Part shown: one piece after another, positions 26,045 through 36,465 of the stretch | Numbering within the stretch: the first letter of the stretch is position 1 | How the letters are laid out: every line of letters starts with the position of its first letter | DNA from: Aldersonia sp. NBC_00410 | Lineage (GTDB): Bacteria > Actinomycetota > Actinomycetes > Mycobacteriales > Mycobacteriaceae | Direction of reading: 5' to 3' | Assembly (NCBI RefSeq): GCF_026342035.1 | Contig: NZ_JAPENM010000005.1 | Location: 124,001-188,000 of the forward strand | Length of the DNA: 64,000 bases | Notes under the pieces: model-generated | The model's database searches: none | What the model was told of the DNA's origin: nothing | Seen by the model: only the letters and a program-made list of their open reading frames with translations | Program-made: the position numbers and the translations under genes

Positions 26045-27481
26045 CTACCGCGTGGCGCGCCGACGGTTCGGGGCACCGCCGCCCTGCGCGGACCGGGACC
26101 TGCCCTGGTCGGCTCGCGCGCCGTTCGTCGACGCGGCGCTTCGGTCGCCACCGTGTGCGGTGGTTCCCCGGGATGCGGTACCGCGCGAGCGCGACGACGT
26201 CTGGCCGGTGTGGCCGGCCGCCGGAGCGTTCGGTCCACCGCGACGACGACGCGGTCCGGAGGTACGTGCGCCACCGGGCTGGGCAGCAGTCGGAGTGCTG
26301 CTGGGCGCGCGGAACGGCGCAACCTCACCGACGAGCGCGTGGACGCTGGCCGAGTCGGCGTGCACCTGCTGCGGGGCTGCGTCGATCCCGGCGCGGCGAA
26401 GCAGTGTCTGGGTGTCCCTGCGCTGTTCCGGCAGCACGATCGTCACCACGTCGCCGGCGTTGCCTGCGCGTGCCGTGCGGCCGGAACGATGCAGATACGC
26501 CTTGTGTTCGGCCGGCGGATCGATATGGATAACCAGCTCGATGTCGTCGACATGCACTCCGCGAGCGGCGATATCGGTGGCCACGAGGACGCGGACGTCG
26601 CCGGCGCTGAACGCAGCCAGGTTGCGGTCGCGTGCGGGCTGCGAGAGGTTGCCGTGCAGGTCGACGGCGGGAATCCCGGCTGCGGTGAGGTCCTTGGCCA
26701 GCTTGCGTGCGTGATGCTTCGTGCGCAGGAAGAGGATTCGTCGTCCACTTCCGGAGGCGAGCCGGTGTGTCAGGTCCTTCTTCGCGTCTCTACCGGCGAC
26801 GTGGAAGACGTGGTGGGTCATCGCGGCAACGGGGGAGTTCGCTTGGTCGACCGAGTGCAGTACCTCGTTGCGCAAGAATCGGTTGACCAGCTTGTCGACA
26901 CCGTTATCGAGTGTCGCGGAGAACAGCATGCGCTGCCCACCCGCAGGCGTGGCGTTCAAAATCCTCGTCACACCGGGGAGAAAGCCGAGATCGGCCATGT
27001 GATCGGCCTCATCGATGACGGTCACCTCGACCGCGTCGAGCCGAATGAGCTTCTGCTTCATCAGATCTTCGAGCCGGCCCGGGCACGCCACGACGATGTC
27101 GACGCCTGCAGCAAGTGCTTTCACCTGCCGAGACTGGGAAACGCCACCGAAGATGGTGGTGACTCGAAGATTGTGAGCGGCCGCGAGCGGCTCGAGGGCG
27201 GCCGTGATCTGGGTCGCCAGCTCACGCGTCGGCGCGAGCACCAGCCCGGACGGACGAGACGCGGATCGCTTGCCGTCGGCCAAGCGGGTCACCAGCGGGA
27301 TCGAGAATGCGAGGGTCTTCCCGCTTCCCGTCCGCCCGCGACCGAGCACGTCCCGGCCGGCGAGTGTGTCGGGCAGGGTCGCGGACTGGATCGGGAACGG
27401 CTGCTCGATGCCTCGCGCGGCGAGTGCGGCGATGATCGCGCGGCTCACGCCGAGGTCGGCGAATGTTTTGTCGGTGGTCAT
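26045..27481 (-). CDS. DEAD-box RNA helicase
   Basis: 478 residues. Q motif PFPIQSATLP at about 28-37, P-loop RTGSGKT at 50-56, PTRELA at 84-89, DEAD at 157-160 and SAT at 188-190, with IAARGVH and HRSGRTAR in the second RecA domain. The last 80 or so residues are a low-complexity basic tail rich in Arg, Gly, Ser and Ala, as in RhlE-type helicases that remodel RNA in ribosome assembly or cold adaptation. ATG 27481 begins the conserved part; the open frame extends 42 codons upstream without homology. Confidence 0.93.
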   Translation of the reverse strand: MTTDKTFADLGVSRAIIAALAARGIEQPFPIQSATLPDTLAGRDVLGRGRTGSGKTLAFSIPLVTRLADGKRSASRPSGLVLAPTRELATQITAALEPLAAAHNLRVTTIFGGVSQSRQVKALAAGVDIVVACPGRLEDLMKQKLIRLDAVEVTVIDEADHMADLGFLPGVTRILNATPAGGQRMLFSATLDNGVDKLVNRFLRNEVLHSVDQANSPVAAMTHHVFHVAGRDAKKDLTHRLASGSGRRILFLRTKHHARKLAKDLTAAGIPAVDLHGNLSQPARDRNLAAFSAGDVRVLVATDIAARGVHVDDIELVIHIDPPAEHKAYLHRSGRTARAGNAGDVVTIVLPEQRRDTQTLLRRAGIDAAPQQVHADSASVHALVGEVAPFRAPSSTPTAAQPGGARTSGPRRRRGGPNAPAAGHTGQTSSRSRGTASRGTTAHGGDRSAASTNGARADQGRSRSAQGGGAPNRRRATR

Positions 27482-27821
27482 GGTTTGTGCGGGTCTCCAG
27501 GCATTGGTGGGCCGAGGCGCGGCAGAGTATGGCGCGGGATCGACACGGGTGGCGAGATTGCCGGTCGGCAAAATCGATCGCCGCGATACGTGCCTGTGCT
27601 GGTGCACTGATCACCGTGACTCGGCGCGCAGGCAGGAGAATCGGCCGGCGCCGCGAGGATGAGGAAGCGTTCACGACGTGCCGGATTCGATGGAACGAGT
27701 CCGGCTCGGTCACCAGCATAGCGGAAGCCCCGAGCAATCCTGTCTTTTGTGTTGCCGGTCACGGCATGGCCGCCTCGAGCGAATCGCTCACAGCATCCGA
27801 ATGTCGGGGGCGTGAACGGCC
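27482..27821. other. 340-base gap upstream of the helicase gene
   Basis: Lies between the helicase start and the flavin reductase stop, both on the minus strand. It must hold the helicase promoter and perhaps a long leader; cold-shock-type helicases often have long 5' leaders. No convincing gene, operator or terminator could be identified. Confidence 0.4.
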
Positions 27822-28822
<1,001 letters not shown>

Positions 28823-28955
28823 TTCGCACCCTTCGCGCTACTACGTTCTTTCTCCCCACCATAGGGCATGATGCTCCGGCGAATCCCTCTGCACCGGAGC
28901 GGAATTCGCTATGAATCAGGGTGATCGCAACCCTTGTCGAAACGCCCGACGGGCG

Positions 28956-29171
28956 TCACGATCCGTGAAAGGCGTGCCTGCATTGGCAGAACGTGGTGAA
29001 CCACGTGGCGCAGTCGATTTCCACGACCTCGGCGCATCGGGCGGGGGGCGGAGTCCGGTTCAGGATCCGGTCGATCAGCCCTGCTCGCGCCGATGCGGCC
29101 TGGTGGCCACATGACGGGCACATCCCCGGCCGGTCGGCCACCGGGAGATCGTCTGTGTCGGACCAGTACAT
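28956..29171 (-). CDS. Small Cys-rich, zinc-ribbon-like hypothetical protein
   Basis: 71 residues from ATG 29171, starting MYWSDTDDLPVADRPG. It contains CPSCGH at 18-23 and a CQCRH near the C-terminus, with further Cys residues between, suggesting metal binding. Codons end in G or C in about four of five positions, matching neighbouring genes and favouring real coding. I do not recognise the family. An upstream extension of 29 codons is open but less likely. It lies after the ABC exporter operon on the same strand, 62 bases downstream. Confidence 0.5.
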   Translation of the reverse strand: MYWSDTDDLPVADRPGMCPSCGHQAASARAGLIDRILNRTPPPARCAEVVEIDCATWFTTFCQCRHAFHGS

Positions 29172-29233
29172 CGACACAGAATGCCGAGTCACCGACCGTG
29201 CGGCAATGATTGCGCTCACGGCGCAACCGAACG

Positions 29234-31021
29234 TCACAGACTGTTCATTGCCGCCCACTCGCCGTACAGCGCAGCGTACCGGCCACCGTGCGCCACCAGC
29301 TCGTCGTGCGGCCCGTGTTCGATGAGGCGGCCGCCGTGGAAGAGCGCGACGGTGTCCGCGGTCTCGGCGGTGATCATCCGGTGGGCAATCGTGACGGTGG
29401 TGCGGCCCTTGGTGAGCCGAGCCAACGCCTGTTGCACACGTACATCGGTCGCCGGGTCCACCCCACTGGTCGCCTCGTCGAGCACCAGCAGATCCGGGTC
29501 GATCAGGGCGGTGCGCGCCAACGCCACGAGCTGCCGTTCACCCGCCGAGAGCGCCTCGCCTCGGATTCCGGCGGCGGTGTCGAGTCCTTCCGGCAGACCG
29601 TCGACCCACTCCCGTAATCCGAGGTCGCCGAGGACCTCCAGCACATCTCGGCGTGTTGCACCCGGCCGGCCGAGCGCAATGTTGTCCAGGACGCTGCGAT
29701 CGAAGAGGAATGCCTCCTGGGGGACGATCGCGATTCGCCGTGACAGCGAAGAATCGGTAATACGCCGCGCGTCGACGCCGGCGAGTTCGATTTCGCCACA
29801 CGTCGGGACCAGCTGCCGGGTAATCAGCTTGGCGAAAGTTGATTTGCCCGAACCGGTCTCGCCAACGACGGCAACATGCTCATGTGGCGCGATGGTCAGG
29901 TCGATCCGCTGCAGCGCACGAGTGTCCGGCGTGTACCCGAACTCGACGCCGCGTAACCGTAGCGAAATCCCGCCTTCGGGCAGCGCAACCCCGGCATGGT
30001 CCGGGACCGCAGCCGAGGGCTCGGCGAGCAGGGCGAGAACCCGTCGCAGTCCCGCGACGGCGCTTTGCGAGTCGCCGAGAATCGACACCGAGAACTGCAG
30101 GGGCCGGACGAAAAATGTGATGAGAAACAGGAACGCGACGAGCCGGCCGGCGGTGAGGTCCAGCCATCCGATGTGCCCCGCGCCTGCGGCCGCCCCGAAC
30201 AGCACCACAGTGGTGGTGATCACCCCACTCGCCGCTTCGCCGAGCGACATGTTGACGGCCAGCGGCCGTTGCGCGCGGAGCAGCTTCTGCTCGGTCCCGA
30301 TGATCAGGTTGTCGACACGAGCGTGCACGAGGTCGGTCATCCCGTAGGACCGCGCGACCTCCACCCCGTGCAGCATCTCCGAGATACCGTCGTAGAGCGC
30401 CGCCACTGCGATCCGCACGTCGCCGAAGCGGCGGGCAATCACGCGCTGGGTAAGTCGCATGGCGATGACCGCGAGGACCGACACTCCGATCACCAGCAGC
30501 GCCAACGGCCAGCTGTAGACGAGCATCACCGCAGCTGCCATGAACATCTGCGCGAGATTCGAGACGAGCGTGACGCCACCGGCCTGAGTGAACTGCGAAA
30601 CGGTGTCGACATCGCTGGTGACGCGGGACACGAGGGAGCCGCGGCGCCGGTCGTCGAGGGTGCCGGGCGCGAGCGCGAACACATGCGCGAACGCTCGCTC
30701 ACGAAGCTGGGCGAGCGCTGTCTCCGCGGTGCGCACGAGGCGGCGATTGAGCAGAAGAGACGACACTCCCGCCACGGTCACCGCTACCGCACCGATGGTG
30801 ATCGCCACCGGTAGAACGTGTCCGTCCTCGGACGCGGTGGGATGCAGCAGCGTGTGGTCGAGCGCGTACTGGATCGTCAACGGCACGACTATTCGCCCGC
30901 CCGCACCGGCGATCGCGAGGAGCGCGGTCAGCCAGACTCCGGTGAACAACCCCGGAGTGTAGGAGAATCCCGTGCGCAGGGAGAGCGTCGCCGTGCGCAA
31001 CCGGGCAACGACACGATTCAT
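29234..31021 (-). CDS. ABC exporter half-transporter, catalytic-site subunit (heterodimer partner)
   Basis: 595 residues: six membrane helices (about 25-310) fused to an ATPase domain. Walker A GETGSGKST at 387-395, Q-loop VPQ, Walker B LLVLDE with catalytic E516, and H547 are intact, but the signature is LSAGE (491-495) instead of LSGGQ. The ATG overlaps the stop of the partner gene. In heterodimeric exporters of the TM287/288, LmrCD and BmrCD type this combination pairs with a degenerate partner, which is what the next gene shows. It probably exports drugs or lipophilic compounds; the substrate is unknown. Confidence 0.9.
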   Translation of the reverse strand: MNRVVARLRTATLSLRTGFSYTPGLFTGVWLTALLAIAGAGGRIVVPLTIQYALDHTLLHPTASEDGHVLPVAITIGAVAVTVAGVSSLLLNRRLVRTAETALAQLRERAFAHVFALAPGTLDDRRRGSLVSRVTSDVDTVSQFTQAGGVTLVSNLAQMFMAAAVMLVYSWPLALLVIGVSVLAVIAMRLTQRVIARRFGDVRIAVAALYDGISEMLHGVEVARSYGMTDLVHARVDNLIIGTEQKLLRAQRPLAVNMSLGEAASGVITTTVVLFGAAAGAGHIGWLDLTAGRLVAFLFLITFFVRPLQFSVSILGDSQSAVAGLRRVLALLAEPSAAVPDHAGVALPEGGISLRLRGVEFGYTPDTRALQRIDLTIAPHEHVAVVGETGSGKSTFAKLITRQLVPTCGEIELAGVDARRITDSSLSRRIAIVPQEAFLFDRSVLDNIALGRPGATRRDVLEVLGDLGLREWVDGLPEGLDTAAGIRGEALSAGERQLVALARTALIDPDLLVLDEATSGVDPATDVRVQQALARLTKGRTTVTIAHRMITAETADTVALFHGGRLIEHGPHDELVAHGGRYAALYGEWAAMNSL

Positions 31022-32895
31022 CGCCCGCCGCCGGAAACCGGTATCGCGGTACCTGTTTCGATGGGCGATCCGTATGCCTCGACGATGGCGCGGTATCGGG
31101 TGTCTCGGTCGAGCAATTCGGCGTGGGTTCCGGTGGCAGCAATCCGGCCACCGTCGAGCAGCACCACCCGGTCCGCGAGCGTGACGGACGTCTTTCGGGC
31201 GGCCGTGATGACGATCGTGCAGCGCCGCTGAGGTCCGCCTGCGGCGACGAACTCGCTGCGGATGTTTTCCAGTACCGTCCTTTCGACCGACGGGTCGAGC
31301 GCACTGGTCGCGTCGTCGAGGATCAGCAGTGACGGTGACCCGGCGAGTGCCCGTGCGAGCGCGATCCGTTGGCGCTGGCCTCCGCTGAGCGCAGTGCCGA
31401 GTTTGCCCACCCGTGCATTCAGGCCTGCCGGGTTTCGGTGCACGAAACCATCGGCCGCTGCCAGGCGGAGGGCGCGCCATACCGCGTCGTCGTCGAGATC
31501 GCGACCGACGGTGACGTTCGCTCGAACGGTGTCGTCGAACAGGAAGGTGTGTTGCCCGACCACGGCTACGCGGGATTCGACCGCACCGCGCGCGAGAGTT
31601 CGAACATCCACACCGTCGTACGCGACGATGCCCTCGTCGGGATCGACCGTGCGGGCGAGTAACCGAACGAGTGTCGATTTCCCCGATCCGGTGGTGCCCA
31701 CAACCGCGACGACATCACCGGCGTCGATCATCAGGTCGATCGGACCGAACGGTGGTCCGGGTGTTGCGGGATCGCCGTGCCGGTACGTGACCGCCTCGAT
31801 CCGAACCGCAATCGGTGCCCGGCCGGCCAATTCGGCGGTACCGGCCACCGCGAACTGCGTGGATTCGAGAACCTGCTTCGTCCGGTGCTGGCCGACCACG
31901 GCCAGCGGGACGACACCGAGGAACCTGCCGATGATGTTGAGCGGCAGGGCCATCGTGAGGAAAAGATAGATTGCCTCGACCAAGATGCCGACCGTGAGAT
32001 CACCCGAGGACACGCGTTGTGCGCCAACCGCGAGGACGACCAGTACGGTCGCGGTCGGCGTCAGCTCGACAATTGGGTCGAAAGCGGCACTGGCGTAGGC
32101 CATTCTGGTGTTGTTGCCCCGGACGTGCTGCGCGGCCTGCGCGAAGCGCGCGGTCTCGTCCGCCGAAATGCCCAACGTCCGGACCACCTGTTCGCCCTCG
32201 ATCGCTTCGAACGCGACACTGCTGAGGTCGGCGCGGGCACGCTGTGCAGCCCGGGCTCGTGGGGACATCACCCGTTGAAAACACAGATTCGCGACAAGGA
32301 TCGCCGTGACCATCGCGACGGCAACCACTGCCAGGTACCGGTCTGCGCGCACGATGTTCACCACGGCGACGAGAAGCATGAAGACGCTACCCGCGGCGAA
32401 CGCGAAGAATTGCATCGGAAACCACTGCGCGTCGACGTCGGACACCGTGTTCGAGAGCAACTGCCCCGCGGAGTGTCGTCGGTGCCACCGCACATCCAGT
32501 CGGCCGAACTGATTGACCAGCGCCCGGCGGGTGTTCGCCTGCTCACCGAACTGGACCACGGCAGCCGAAAGCGACCGCGTCACAATGGTGACGACCCGCA
32601 GCAACGAGACCCCGAGGATCGCGGCCGCCGTCAGCAGCCAGGTCCGCGCCGGCACCTGCTCGCCCGTGAAGACGGGCAGGATGAGATGGTCGGTGGCCCG
32701 GCCGATTGCAATGGCGCTGAGCACCATCGTCGCTCCGTTGACCATTCCCGCGACGAACGACACCGGGGTGGCGATCGGATATCCACGGCTGCCGCGCAAC
32801 ATCACCCGCACGGCGCTGCGTAGGATTTTCCGCGTACCTATCGAGTCCAGACCGTCATGACCGAGTGCGACACCGAGGCCGGAGCGCATGGTCAT
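31018..32895 (-). CDS. ABC exporter half-transporter with degenerate ATP site (heterodimer partner)
   Basis: 625 residues with six membrane helices and an ATPase domain: Walker A GTTGSGKST at 400-408, canonical LSGGQ at 503-507. Walker B reads LLILDD, so the catalytic Glu is Asp (D528), and the H-loop His is replaced by Ala (about A566). The partner at 29234 carries the non-canonical signature. Together they give one consensus and one degenerate ATP site, as in known heterodimeric exporters. Two in-frame ATGs (32895, 32889) are possible starts. Confidence 0.9.
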   Translation of the reverse strand: MTMRSGLGVALGHDGLDSIGTRKILRSAVRVMLRGSRGYPIATPVSFVAGMVNGATMVLSAIAIGRATDHLILPVFTGEQVPARTWLLTAAAILGVSLLRVVTIVTRSLSAAVVQFGEQANTRRALVNQFGRLDVRWHRRHSAGQLLSNTVSDVDAQWFPMQFFAFAAGSVFMLLVAVVNIVRADRYLAVVAVAMVTAILVANLCFQRVMSPRARAAQRARADLSSVAFEAIEGEQVVRTLGISADETARFAQAAQHVRGNNTRMAYASAAFDPIVELTPTATVLVVLAVGAQRVSSGDLTVGILVEAIYLFLTMALPLNIIGRFLGVVPLAVVGQHRTKQVLESTQFAVAGTAELAGRAPIAVRIEAVTYRHGDPATPGPPFGPIDLMIDAGDVVAVVGTTGSGKSTLVRLLARTVDPDEGIVAYDGVDVRTLARGAVESRVAVVGQHTFLFDDTVRANVTVGRDLDDDAVWRALRLAAADGFVHRNPAGLNARVGKLGTALSGGQRQRIALARALAGSPSLLILDDATSALDPSVERTVLENIRSEFVAAGGPQRRCTIVITAARKTSVTLADRVVLLDGGRIAATGTHAELLDRDTRYRAIVEAYGSPIETGTAIPVSGGGR

Positions 32896-32922
32896 CGTGC
32901 ATCACCCGCTCCGGCCGCGTGT

Positions 32923-33960
32923 TCATGCCGCACGGCGTCGGAGCGCGGGATCGGCCAATGCGTCGGGGATCTTGCCGGTGTCGCGGTCGTGGAAAACCGT
33001 GCCGGGCGGCACGATTTCGTCGACCCGGTCGAGCGTTTCGGGTGCGAGCGTCGACTCCGCCGCGGCGAGGTAGGTCTCGAGGTGGTCGAGGGTGCGCGGG
33101 CCGATGATCACCGAGGTCACGTCGGGGTGCGCGAGTGTGAAGGCGAGCGACAGATCGATCAGGCCGATGCCGAGATCCTCGGCCAGTACCGCGAGCGCGT
33201 CCGCGGCGGCGAGCTTGTCGGCGTTCTCGGGGGCATCGATATCGAACCGGCCCGGGATGAGGTCCGCGCGGAATGAGTGTGGCTGAGCCGCGCCGTGACG
33301 GTACTTACCGCTGAGCCACCCCGCCGCGAGCGGCCCGTAGGTGAGCACCCCGAGTCCGTACTTGCGTGCAATGGGCAGAGTTTCGCGCTCGATACCCCGG
33401 GTCAGCAGCGAGTAGGGCACCTGCTCGCTCGACGGGCGCACGAGGTTGCGGTCGTCTGCCACCCATTGCGCCTCGATCAGTTCCCCGGGGGAGAACACCG
33501 ACGTGCCGTAGTAGCGGATCTTGCCCGCCTGCACGAGATCATCGAGGGCGCCGACAGTTTCCTCGATCTCGGTGGCCGTCTCGGGCCGATGCACCTGGTA
33601 GAGGTCGAGGTGATCGGTGTCGAGTCGGCGCAGGCTGTCCTCGATCGCGCGGCTGATCCAGCGTCGCGAGTTGCCCCGGTGGTGCGGATTGTCGTCGACG
33701 GGGTTGTGGAACTTGCTGGCCAGGATGACATCGTCGCGCCTGCCGCGAAGCGCCTTGCCGACGATCTCCTCGGACTCGCCGTGCGAGTAGGTGTCCGCGG
33801 TGTCGACGATGTTGATCCCTGCATCCAGGGCGCGATGGATGACCCGGATGCTGTCGTCGTGGGTCGTCCGGCCGCGCGCGCCGAAGTTCATCGTGCCGAG
33901 CGTGAGCGGGCTGACCCGGATACCGGTCCGGCCGAACGTGCGCAGATCGGGCAAGCTCAT
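32923..33960 (-). CDS. Aldo/keto reductase (copy A)
   Basis: 345 residues; TIM-barrel NADPH oxidoreductase. The catalytic tetrad is recognisable: Asp and Tyr in [22 protein letters not shown], Lys in DVILASKF and His in [16 protein letters not shown] and [11 protein letters not shown] are typical of the YakC/Gre3-like bacterial group. It lies directly after, and overlaps, a close paralogue, so the pair arose by tandem duplication. The substrate is unknown. Confidence 0.92.
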   Translation of the reverse strand: MSLPDLRTFGRTGIRVSPLTLGTMNFGARGRTTHDDSIRVIHRALDAGINIVDTADTYSHGESEEIVGKALRGRRDDVILASKFHNPVDDNPHHRGNSRRWISRAIEDSLRRLDTDHLDLYQVHRPETATEIEETVGALDDLVQAGKIRYYGTSVFSPGELIEAQWVADDRNLVRPSSEQVPYSLLTRGIERETLPIARKYGLGVLTYGPLAAGWLSGKYRHGAAQPHSFRADLIPGRFDIDAPENADKLAAADALAVLAEDLGIGLIDLSLAFTLAHPDVTSVIIGPRTLDHLETYLAAAESTLAPETLDRVDEIVPPGTVFHDRDTGKIPDALADPALRRRAA

Positions 33961-35018
33961 CGGTTGGCTCCCAATTCGATGCGCTGGTCGTTGACCCGTC
34001 GGCGTTGTCCGGCCTCGGTCAGTGACGGCGGAAGATAGCCCTCGTCGGCGGCGCTGATCGTCACTCCGGGTGCGATGATCTCGTCGATTCGGTCCAGGAC
34101 GTCGCTGTCGAGGCGGACGTCGATCGCGCCGAGCTGGCCCTCGAGCTGCTCGAGCGTGCGTGGTCCGATGATCGCGCTGGTGACCGCCGGATGCTGCAGC
34201 ACGAACGCCAATGCCAGCTGTACCAGCGAGATTCCGGTGTCGTCGGCGAGTTTGAGCAGCTCCTCGGCTGCGGCACGCTTGCGCTGGTTGGCGGCGAGTT
34301 CCGGATCGTGGCGATGCGGCTGGCGACCGAGACGGCTGGATTCGGTGGTGGGGGATTCACCGGCGCGGTGCCGACCGGACAGCCATCCGCCGGCCAGTGG
34401 GCTCCAGGTCAGCACACCAAGCCCGTACTTCTGTGCGATCGGCAAGGTTGCCCGTTCGGCTCCCCGCGCGAGGATGGAGTACGGCGGCTGCTCGGAGACC
34501 GGTCGCTGCAGCTGTCGACGTCGTGCCGCCCACTGCGCCTCGACGAGCTGATGCGGTTCGAAGGTCGTGGTACCGAAGTATCGGATCTTGCCCTGGCGCA
34601 CCAGGTCGTTCAATGCACCGAGCGTCTCCTCCAGGGCGGTGTCCGGGTCGGGGCGGTGCGCCTGATACAGGTCGAGGTGGTCGGTCTGCAGGCGGCGCAG
34701 ACTGTCCTCCACCGCGCGGAATATCCAGCGTCGCGAGTTGCCGCGGTGGTTGGGATCCGACCCGATCTGGCCGTGGAACTTACTGGCCAGGAACACCTCG
34801 TCGCGCCGGCCGAGCAGCGCTTTGCCGACGATTTCTTCGTTCTCGCCCTGGGAGTAGACGTCGGCGGTGTCGACGACGTTGATACCCGCGTCGAGGGCGC
34901 GGTGGATGATGCGGATCGCGTCGTCATGGTCGGTGTTGGCCCACACCCCGAAGTTCATGGCGCCGAGGGCAAGCGGGCTCACCAACACGCCCGTGCGGCC
35001 GAATTGACGGTAACTCAT
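33957..35018 (-). CDS. Aldo/keto reductase (copy B)
   Basis: 353 residues, collinear with copy A ([51 protein letters not shown]) with the same tetrad Asp, Tyr, Lys (FLASKF) and His (YQAHRP). Four-base overlap with copy A. It differs most in the segment after [10 protein letters not shown], a likely substrate-binding loop. Preceded by a LysR gene on the same strand and by an inverted repeat at 35115. Confidence 0.92.
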   Translation of the reverse strand: MSYRQFGRTGVLVSPLALGAMNFGVWANTDHDDAIRIIHRALDAGINVVDTADVYSQGENEEIVGKALLGRRDEVFLASKFHGQIGSDPNHRGNSRRWIFRAVEDSLRRLQTDHLDLYQAHRPDPDTALEETLGALNDLVRQGKIRYFGTTTFEPHQLVEAQWAARRRQLQRPVSEQPPYSILARGAERATLPIAQKYGLGVLTWSPLAGGWLSGRHRAGESPTTESSRLGRQPHRHDPELAANQRKRAAAEELLKLADDTGISLVQLALAFVLQHPAVTSAIIGPRTLEQLEGQLGAIDVRLDSDVLDRIDEIIAPGVTISAADEGYLPPSLTEAGQRRRVNDQRIELGANR

Positions 35019-35114
35019 ACGGTCTCTGCTTTCGTCGCGGGTGCGGGCAACATGATCATCCGCAGTTCAGTGTCGGAGTCGCCCCGCCCACGAACAATGC
35101 ATGGCGACTACGGG

Positions 35115-35127
35115 ATTCGTTAAGAAT
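35115..35127. promoter_or_regulatory. Short inverted repeat before the aldo/keto reductase pair
   Basis: ATTCGTTAAGAAT, four-base arms around GTTAA in a locally AT-rich stretch, about 97 bases before the copy B start. The shape is reminiscent of LysR-type boxes, and a LysR gene ends 18 bases away. Assignment is tentative. Confidence 0.35.
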
Positions 35128-35144
35128 TTCTCGACACGTATCCC

Positions 35145-36050
35145 TCATGAAGCCAGTGACAGCGGCGCCGCGGCCGCGCGCAATGCCCGGACCGCAGCCG
35201 CTACCGCCGGCCGTTTCAACGACGCCTGTCGATAGGTGACTCCGATTTGTCTGGCACCGTTGCGGATCGGGCACGCGATGAGATGACGATGCGCCTGCGC
35301 TACCGCCATCTCCGGCAGCACGGCGACCCCGAAACCGGCGTCGACCATCTGCGCCATCGTGTCGAACGTGCCGCATCGATGTTCGATGCGGGGCGTGAAC
35401 CCCGCCTGCCGGCAAGCGAAGGTGACCGAGACGATCGCGGGCGCGCCATCGGCCGTGGCAATCCAATCCGCGTGGGCGACCGCGGCCAGACCGTCGGTTC
35501 GCGCCCGTTCACGAAGCGGTTCGGGAGCCAGCAGGACCAGCGGATCGTCGAGCAGGTACTCCGAGGCGAGGCCGGGCGGCAGTTCGCGTGCTTCGAACGA
35601 GTAGGTGTAGGTAATCGCGAGATCGATCTCCTGACGGCGTACCGCGGGTACCGAGTCGGTCGGCATCGCATCGATGACCCGGACCCGCAGTCCCGGGTGA
35701 TCGGCGCCGAGCCGGCCCGCAGCCGGAAGTGCCAGCCGGCCAAGCGCTGTCTGGAAAGTTGCGAGCGTGAGCACGCCGGTGACCGATTCGCCGGTCGCGG
35801 CGACGGCACTTTCGGCTTCCTCCAGCGCCGCGACAACTCGAGCAGTGTGGTCGACGAGGATTCGTCCGGCGTGCGTCAATCGAAGGACACGGCCCTCCCG
35901 GCGGGTCAGTGCCGTGCCCACTTCGTCCTCCAGTTGGCGCAGCTGTTGCGAGACCGCAGAGGTGGTGATGCCGTGAAGTTCCGACACGGCGGTCATCGTC
36001 GTGTGTTCCGCGAGGTCGCGAAGCAGTATCAACCGTCGAACGTCGTACAC
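35145..36050 (-). CDS. LysR-family transcriptional regulator
   Basis: 301 residues from GTG 36050, which has GAGG about seven bases upstream; an in-frame GTG nine codons earlier is possible. The N-terminal HTH is VYDVRRLILLRDLAEHTTMTAVSELHGITTSAVSQQLRQLEDEVGTALTRREG, of the actinobacterial type in which the protein begins at YDVRRL. The periplasmic-binding-like effector domain follows. It most likely regulates the adjacent aldo/keto reductases. The effector is unknown. Confidence 0.88.
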   Translation of the reverse strand: MYDVRRLILLRDLAEHTTMTAVSELHGITTSAVSQQLRQLEDEVGTALTRREGRVLRLTHAGRILVDHTARVVAALEEAESAVAATGESVTGVLTLATFQTALGRLALPAAGRLGADHPGLRVRVIDAMPTDSVPAVRRQEIDLAITYTYSFEARELPPGLASEYLLDDPLVLLAPEPLRERARTDGLAAVAHADWIATADGAPAIVSVTFACRQAGFTPRIEHRCGTFDTMAQMVDAGFGVAVLPEMAVAQAHRHLIACPIRNGARQIGVTYRQASLKRPAVAAAVRALRAAAAPLSLAS

Positions 36051-36185
36051 AAAGGTCCTCGTGTCGCTGTGTGCCACCGGAAGAACGTCCGGCGGTCGCG
36101 TTCGATCCTGCGCTCAGCTCATCGTGCAGCACAGCTTTGCGATCAGCGCGATTCTGTCAAGGACGCCGCGACCTCCGGCAGGCGC

Positions 36186-36461
36186 TCAGATCAGGTAGAT
36201 CGCCAGGACACTGCCCCAGAACAGCACCAGCCAGCCGTCGACGGTGAGGCGCAACCAGGTCGGCGCGACGCGCACTTCCATGAAGTTCTGCGTGATCAGC
36301 CGCACCTTGATGAGCCCGATAGCGAGGACCGCGAGTGTGATCGGCATGCTCGCAGCGAAGTTGCCGTCCGTGCGGGTGTGGGCCAGGCCGCCCGACAATA
36401 TGGTCACCGCGCAGAGCGCCAGCCAGACGTAGGTGGCGCGCGCGTTGGCGGAAATCTTCAC
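36186..36461 (-). CDS. Cytochrome c oxidase subunit IV-like small membrane protein
   Basis: 91 residues with three hydrophobic helices (WLALCAVTILSGGLA, MPITLAVLAIGLIKVRLI, TVDGWLVLFWGSVLAIYLI) and the loop LITQNFMEVRVAP, matching the prokaryotic oxidase subunit IV family. GTG start. It follows the subunit III-like gene by four bases, as in many NorE/subunit IV pairs. No catalytic subunit I or II gene is in the window. Confidence 0.82.
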   Translation of the reverse strand: MKISANARATYVWLALCAVTILSGGLAHTRTDGNFAASMPITLAVLAIGLIKVRLITQNFMEVRVAPTWLRLTVDGWLVLFWGSVLAIYLI

Positions 36462-36465
36462 TGGT

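Noticed and set aside
28823-29233. Regulatory RNA in the gap between the FMN reductase and the ABC exporter
   Set aside because: No stem-loop of note was found, and a coding explanation for most of the gap (28956-29171) is better supported.
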